Below, in pieces: positions 58,069-64,000 of a stretch of DNA of 64,000 bases. The stretch covers positions 496,001 to 560,000 of the forward strand of contig JAQQWL010000004.1 in the NCBI GenBank assembly GCA_038363925.1, in the 5' to 3' direction. This DNA comes from Apiospora phragmitis. Its lineage: Eukaryota > Ascomycota > Sordariomycetes > Amphisphaeriales > Apiosporaceae. The notes under the pieces are model-generated. The model was not told the DNA's origin and searched no databases. It saw only the letters and a list, made by a program, of their open reading frames with translations. The number at the start of each line of letters is the position of its first letter. Position 1 is the stretch's first letter. Both the position numbers and the translations under genes were made by a program.

Positions 58069-61000
58069 CTATTCTCTTTTTTTTAACTGCTTTATATTTA
58101 AAGTATCGACTTTTATAAGTATCTTAATTACTCGTAACGTTAAGCCGTAATAAGTTTCTTTTTTTATTATTTTTATTATAATATATATTTATTATAAATA
58201 ACCGTGTTAAAAAACGTTATATATTAAAATAACTTAAAACTAAAAAGTTCTATACTTACGATCTCTTTACGTAAACTATTTTTAAAAGTCTCGTAAAAAT
58301 GCTAAAAGGTTATTTTTATTATATTTATTACGGCTTTTTTTATTATATTTCCTTAATCGATTTATTACGTTATAATAAATACGTTATTAATTATTAATTT
58401 AATTACGATATAAGTTTTTCGCGAAGGCCTTAATAAGCGCCGCCTTTTAATATTTTAAGTTAAAAGCGGAGATCGAGGAGGTCGAAGAGCGTCGTCGAGA
58501 AATAGACTCAAAAATATAACGTCTTCGTAAGTAAAAGAAATTATTGTTTAAAAAAATAATGCGGGCGGTTTAATATAGTCTTAACTGTATTAAGGAATTA
58601 AAACGCGTAGAGCAGGAGGAGGTAAAAGAGGAGGCTCGTCATAAAGCGGTTACCGAGCCGTCTACCGAAATTATTCCTACGTTACCTTCCGACTTTTTTT
58701 TTAATTAAGACGAGGTATACTTTAATATTCCGTTAAAGCCGTTATTACTAGCCGATTTTAGATTTATTCCTTAAAGTATTAAAGTTTTTAAGCGGTATTT
58801 TTTAAGTACTTTTTAAGTTTTTAAGTATTATTTTTTAATAAATAACTTTTTTATTTAACGAGATATTTTTATTTTTATTTTACTTATTTTTTATCGAGGA
58901 TGGCCTCGATTTTATATTCGTATTAATCTGTTTCGATTTCTAGTTATGTTTCGACTTTCGCGTTATTAAGGGCTAGTTCGAGTAATAAAATATAAAATAT
59001 AAGGTGTATCCGTATTATTTTAAATAGTAATAATTAATAATTAGTTTTTAATATAATTTTTACGATTTTAAATAGTCCGATTTTTTTAAAGTTTAATTTA
59101 TCGCTTAATTGTTTAGTTTTAATATTTCGCCGGAGTAAATAAACTTTTCTTCCCTTTTTAAAAATAGGTCCCTTTATTCTTTTCTTATTTATATATTCCG
59201 TTATCTGTTCTTAAAGAAAAGTAAGGCTTTTTTATAGCGATGTTAAGAATTCTTTTAATTTTTCGACTTAAATAGTTGCTATCGGTACTAATTCTCCTTT
59301 TAATTAGGGTCGGGTAATATTTAATTCGAACCCGTAGTTAGCTTTAAAAAGTAATATACGTATAGTTTCGTTATTTACGTTATTATAAGCGAACTATATT
59401 ATAAGTAATAGCCGTACTTTATTATTTTATTCGTAATTAACGTAATATTATAAGTATTGTTCAAGCGTTTAGTTTATATGCTCGGTTTGTCCGTCGGTTT
59501 ATAAATAATACGCTATAAATAATTTATGCTTAACTTTTAATTAAGTTATAAGAGATTTCTAGAATTTAGCGGTAAATAACTTGTCTCGATCAGAAATAAT
59601 CGTTTTTAATAGCCCGTATTAATTAATAGTTATTTTAAGGAAAATATATACTAAATTATTTATATCGCTTACTTTTTTATAAGGTAAAAAGTAAGTAGAC
59701 TTTATAAATTTATTAATAATAATTAATACGTTATCGTATTTAATTTTAATTAATAGTTTTTTTAATAGTAATAATTTAACGATAAAATTTAATACGATCG
59801 TTTTTTATGCTCGGTTTAATAGTAATATAAGTTATAGTTCTTTATACGGTTAGTATTACGTAGCCTTAGCCTTATTATAAAGGTCGTAGCCTTTAATTAT
59901 TCTCGTAACCTTATCCTTAAGGTTTTTGTAATCGAACTGTTTAGTAATTCGCTTTTAAGTTTTAAAAGTCTTTTGGTATTTATATACGTAGTACGCGTAA
60001 AATCTTTTAATAAACTTATTTTAGTATTATTCGGAGATATAAATCTTATTATAATAGTAAGTGAGTCACTTTTTAATATTAAGCCCGTTCTTAGCTTAAT
60101 TTACGAAGTTTAAGGTTCCGGAATATTTTTTAAACTTCTCGATTTATTCCTCGTAAAATTGTACCTTATAAGTAACCTATATATATCGTAATGGTATAAG
60201 GTTTCCGTTTTTATTATATATTAAAATTATATATATCTTTAATAGTACGTTTTATTTATAATTTAGTCGTTGGCTTAAAGTATTAGCCTTATTATTATTA
60301 TTATTTTTATAGCTAATAATAAGAAGTTAAATTTTAGTAAAAATTTAACCATTATATTTATTTTTTATTTAGTTTTTTATTAATAATAAACGTCGTAAAA
60401 TTTCTATAATTAATATAAACTTTTATTAATTTTACCGTACCGCTTAAATAATATGTTTATTTTTTAAATATTTTAATAATAATTATTAACTTTTTATTAT
60501 AAATTTAATAATTAAGCTTTAAATTATTTAGTTTTTTCGAAAAAAATATAACCGGGTACGACTTTCCGTTATTGTCTTATTAATTAAGTTACCCTCCGAT
60601 CATATAGTTTAATACGTCGATCTCTACTTTAAAAGGTTCATTAGGATTTATTACGCGAAGTATTAATTCATTAAGGATTCTTTTTTTAATAGCTTAAAAG
60701 GCTAATTCTTTTGTTTTTATTTACTTAAATAGTTCGTCCTTCCGTATTAAGTACGTAAAGGGTATCGCTATTTTATTAAACTTAGGGATAAAAATCTAGT
60801 AATAATTAATTAATTTTAAAAAGGATCTAATTTTTATAACGTTTATAAGCCTCGGCTACTCTTTTATTACTAATATTTTCGAAGGTTCTATTCGGATTTT
60901 ACGGGGGATACCACGTATCTTACGAAGGTGACGGACTTTTAGTAGAACTCGCTTTTTTCGGGGTTAATTAAAAGGTTAGCGTTTTAAAGCTTTTAGAGTA

Positions 61001-64000
61001 CGAGCTTAACGTGCTCCTTATACTATTCTTTATTTTCGGAGTAGATTAGGATATCGTCGAGGTAGATTATTACGAATTTATCGAGATATTCGCGTAATAC
61101 GTAATTAATTATATTTTAAAAGCTTATTAGCGCGTTTATAAATCCGAATAGTATAGCTTAATATTCGAAATATTCGTATTTAATACGGAATACGATTTTT
61201 TATTCTTTTCTTTTTTTAATATAAATTAAGTTATATATATTAAAAAGGTTAAGTATTATGAAGATTTTAACGTATAATAGTTTATTTCGTAAATCGCTAA
61301 TTAAAAATAAAAGGTATCGGTTTTTAATAATAATTTCGTTAAGCTTTTAATAATTAATATATATACGCTACTTAAGCTCCCCGTTTTTACTCTTTTTTAA
61401 AATAAAAAGGATAAGAAATCCGGCTAGTAATATAAATGGTTATATAACTCTCTTTTCGAGGTTCTCCGTGATATATTTTTTTAATACTGTTTCGTACTCT
61501 TAATTAAACTTATATATAAATATAAAGGGTAGTTTTTTTCTTTTTCTAAAAAGTATTTCTTAATTTTACCGTATATAAAATAATAAGCCTATTTCTAATT
61601 GTTTATTAAAAAAAGCTTTAAATTACCGGTACTTTTTTAATATAATTATTATAATATTCGGCTTAAGTTTTTTAATAACGATATATATTTTAAATATTTT
61701 AAGTTTATTAAAAAGTTGTTTTTTAAACCGTTATTTATTAATTAAACCGCTTTTTAATATATTTTATTAAATTTAGCCTATTTTTTAATTAATTTTAAAA
61801 TTATTTACTTATAATTAAAATATCTTTAAAATTATATCGTATTTTGTAACGTCCGTAATATTATACGTAATTTATTTATAACGTTTTTTAATATCGATCG
61901 AAAAGTTCGCGACTTTTTTTTATACTTTTTTATTATTATAAATTATAAATCCTTTATTAACGGTTTTAAATTAGTATAGGGCGTTTTTTTCTTATTATAT
62001 TAATTTTAAGCGGTTAACGATTTATAATAAGATATAGTTTCTTTACGCTTCGTTATCGAGTAACGCTTTAATATTCACTCTTTTTATACTTATTATTAAA
62101 ATAATATATTTATAAATAATTCGGTTATTTATTATTTAATATAGGGACCTTTTTTAATCCGCTTAATATTATCTTTTTATATTCGGCGGCGTTTATTTCC
62201 CGACTAATATTTTTTTAAATAAATAATAAAATCTTATAACCGATCGTTTTATTATTATTATCGTTCTCTTTTTTTTTATAAAGAGTTTTTTAATACGTTG
62301 GCGGAAGTATCTCTATACCCCTCCCCGTATATAGTATTATTTTTATCGTTTAAAATTCGGGTTTTTTAGGTAATTCGGAAGTTTATTAAGTTCGTTAAAA
62401 TTTATAAGCGCTTTATAGGTCTTTAATTATAATAAAGGGATTCTCCCGTTAGGCGTATACTTATACGTCCTAAAAGTATTAAGCGTTTTTTTTAAACGTT
62501 TATAAGCTCGCGATTTTTTTAAGCGTATTCGAGGCATTAGTTTTTAAAGTACTCTTTTTAATCCCGTCTTTTTAAGTAATACTTTTATAACTATTTTAAA
62601 TATTTTTATATTAGTAGGTATACGCGTCGTTTATTAAGGATCGACGTTTTAATTTTCTTAATTATGTAGTTAAAGTATAGTTTTATAATAGCTTATTTAT
62701 TAATTCGTTAAGAAAATTATTCGTTTTTAAGTTTTTTTACGAACTATTTTATATAAACGTTATATATATACGAGATTTATAAGAACGTAAAATATACTTC
62801 GCTTATAGGGGAGATCTGAGGGTTATTACTTATTACGTAGTTACCGCGGATTCCTTAATCGAATCCTACCGTGATAAGTACTTAGCGTAGGTATTTTAAG
62901 TTTAAATAAGGGACGCCTAGGATAGCTAGCTATCCGTCGTTTCTTAAATCTTTTAGCTTAGCGATCTCGTTTACGAGCTCGTTTATAGGTATTCCGATTA
63001 ACCGTTAAGGGTCGTCGGTTTACTATCCTTATTTAGCCGTTTTTTCGTCGCTATTAGAGTCGTCGGCTTTTAAGGTATACGCGAGCGTAAGTTCTCGGCT
63101 AATTTCTACGAGGGCCTAGTCGTGGTTTCTCTACTTACGGGGCCTTTAAGAACTACCCGGTACCTTCCTTATCCGCTAAGTATATATTACATCCGTTATC
63201 GTAATAAGCTATCTAGGATAAGCTACTATGGGGCACGTTTAACGTATTATTAATATTACTTTTTTTAATAGCCGTTATAAGGGTAGTTTTATGTTTAATA
63301 GCGTTAACTTATCGTTTTTTTAAAATACGTTAAAATACCTTTTTTAATCCGCGGTATTTTTTAGCGTAATATTTTTTTATAGTAATTATAATAAATAATG
63401 TCTTATTTTTTATTGTTTTTATCGTATTTAATAGTGTTAAGATTTATAAGTTTATTATAATAATTATAGGCGGTAATATTTTTAAGCTATATATTATAAT
63501 AATAACGTAATTATTTTATATTAGTTTAAATTCGATTAATTTATTATTATTATTCGCTTTACTTTTCGCGGCGTTATTTATATATATAAGTACCGATCTT
63601 AATTATAAACTCTATATATAAAAAGAAATTATTAAAAGTATTAAGCCGGCTAAATTCGTTTTTAAAATTTTTTTTTAATTCTTAATAATATATTATAATT
63701 TTAATAACTTCGGTATAATTTAATCGAGCTATAATATATTAAAACTCGGCGGTATAAGAGGTGGCTAATCCTTTTTATTTAAAAGTCTTAAGCTCTTTTT
63801 CCGCTTATTCTTCTTCGTTAAGGTCTTAAAAAAGTAATTTAAGGGCGTTCTCGAAATTATCGTAACTTCCGAAAATACGTTATATTTTCGTGCGGCATAA
63901 TTCGATTTATTAATCTTTTTTTACGAGTTCGTTAAAGTAAGGTTCGAACTAAGCGAGTATTTTACTTTTAGAAAACGAGGCGGCGTAAATAACTCGTTAA
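57456..64000 (-). mobile_element. Second Ty3/gypsy chromodomain element, cut by the window end
   Basis: The 3' LTR (57456-58068) resembles 40485-41115 but lacks the ~34-bp GC-rich repeats and has a different mid-section. Internal sequence is colinear with the first gypsy element from the polypurine tract through chromodomain (about 58840-58920), integrase, RNase H, RT and gag up to the counterpart of 47040. About 0.5 kb of gag flank and the 5' LTR would lie beyond 64000. RT still encodes YLDD (61053-61064, minus). Elsewhere stops are frequent. It truncates the copia element on its left. Confidence 0.87.

Overview
This window looks like nuclear DNA of a filamentous ascomycete (Pezizomycotina, probably Sordariomycetes). 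The evidence is short GT-AG introns of about 60 bp with CTGAC-type branch points, CT-rich 5' leaders, a HET-type gene remnant, an intron-containing tRNA-Ala, and two compartments of very different composition. GC-balanced segments (about 1-3600, 21200-39200, 49370-51090) carry sparse genes. Very AT-rich blocks (about 3640-21210, 39700-49330, 51090-64000) are full of TpA and almost lack CpA/TpG while keeping CpG. That is the mark of repeat-induced point mutation (RIP).

Layout. 1-3600: end of a gene with a frameshift, tRNA-Ala(AGC), a C2H2 zinc-finger reading frame, and a broken membrane-protein gene with a RIP-like stop. 3640-21210: a Ty1/copia element (minus strand), an inverted 3' piece of a second copy, and the 5' half of that copy carrying two Fot1/Pot2-like DNA transposons. 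21345-22690: two abutting pseudogenes (HET C-terminus; Tubby/LURP-one-like protein). 23860-36000: a small secreted cysteine-free protein, a gene split by a stop, a charged coiled-coil protein, a Rossmann/NmrA-like gene with two frameshifts, and an Arg/Ser-rich coiled-coil protein, separated by long empty stretches. 37500-38120 and 49450-50760: copies of a recurring minus-strand module (motif L-V-D-Q-x-V-I-D followed by poly-Ala). 39703-49367: a Fot1-sized element split by a full-length Ty3/gypsy chromodomain element. 51033-64000: another Fot1-sized element, three copies of a ~130 bp MITE-like repeat, a copia element interrupted by a Fot1 element and truncated by a second gypsy element that runs off the window.

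All recognisable transposon proteins are broken by RIP-type stops, so the AT blocks look inert. Block edges coincide with transposon ends, and several flanking host genes are broken as well, which fits RIP leakage and decay beside the repeats. No biosynthetic cluster, CRISPR array or prokaryote-type operon is present. The least explained items are the poly-Ala module family and the ~130 bp repeat.
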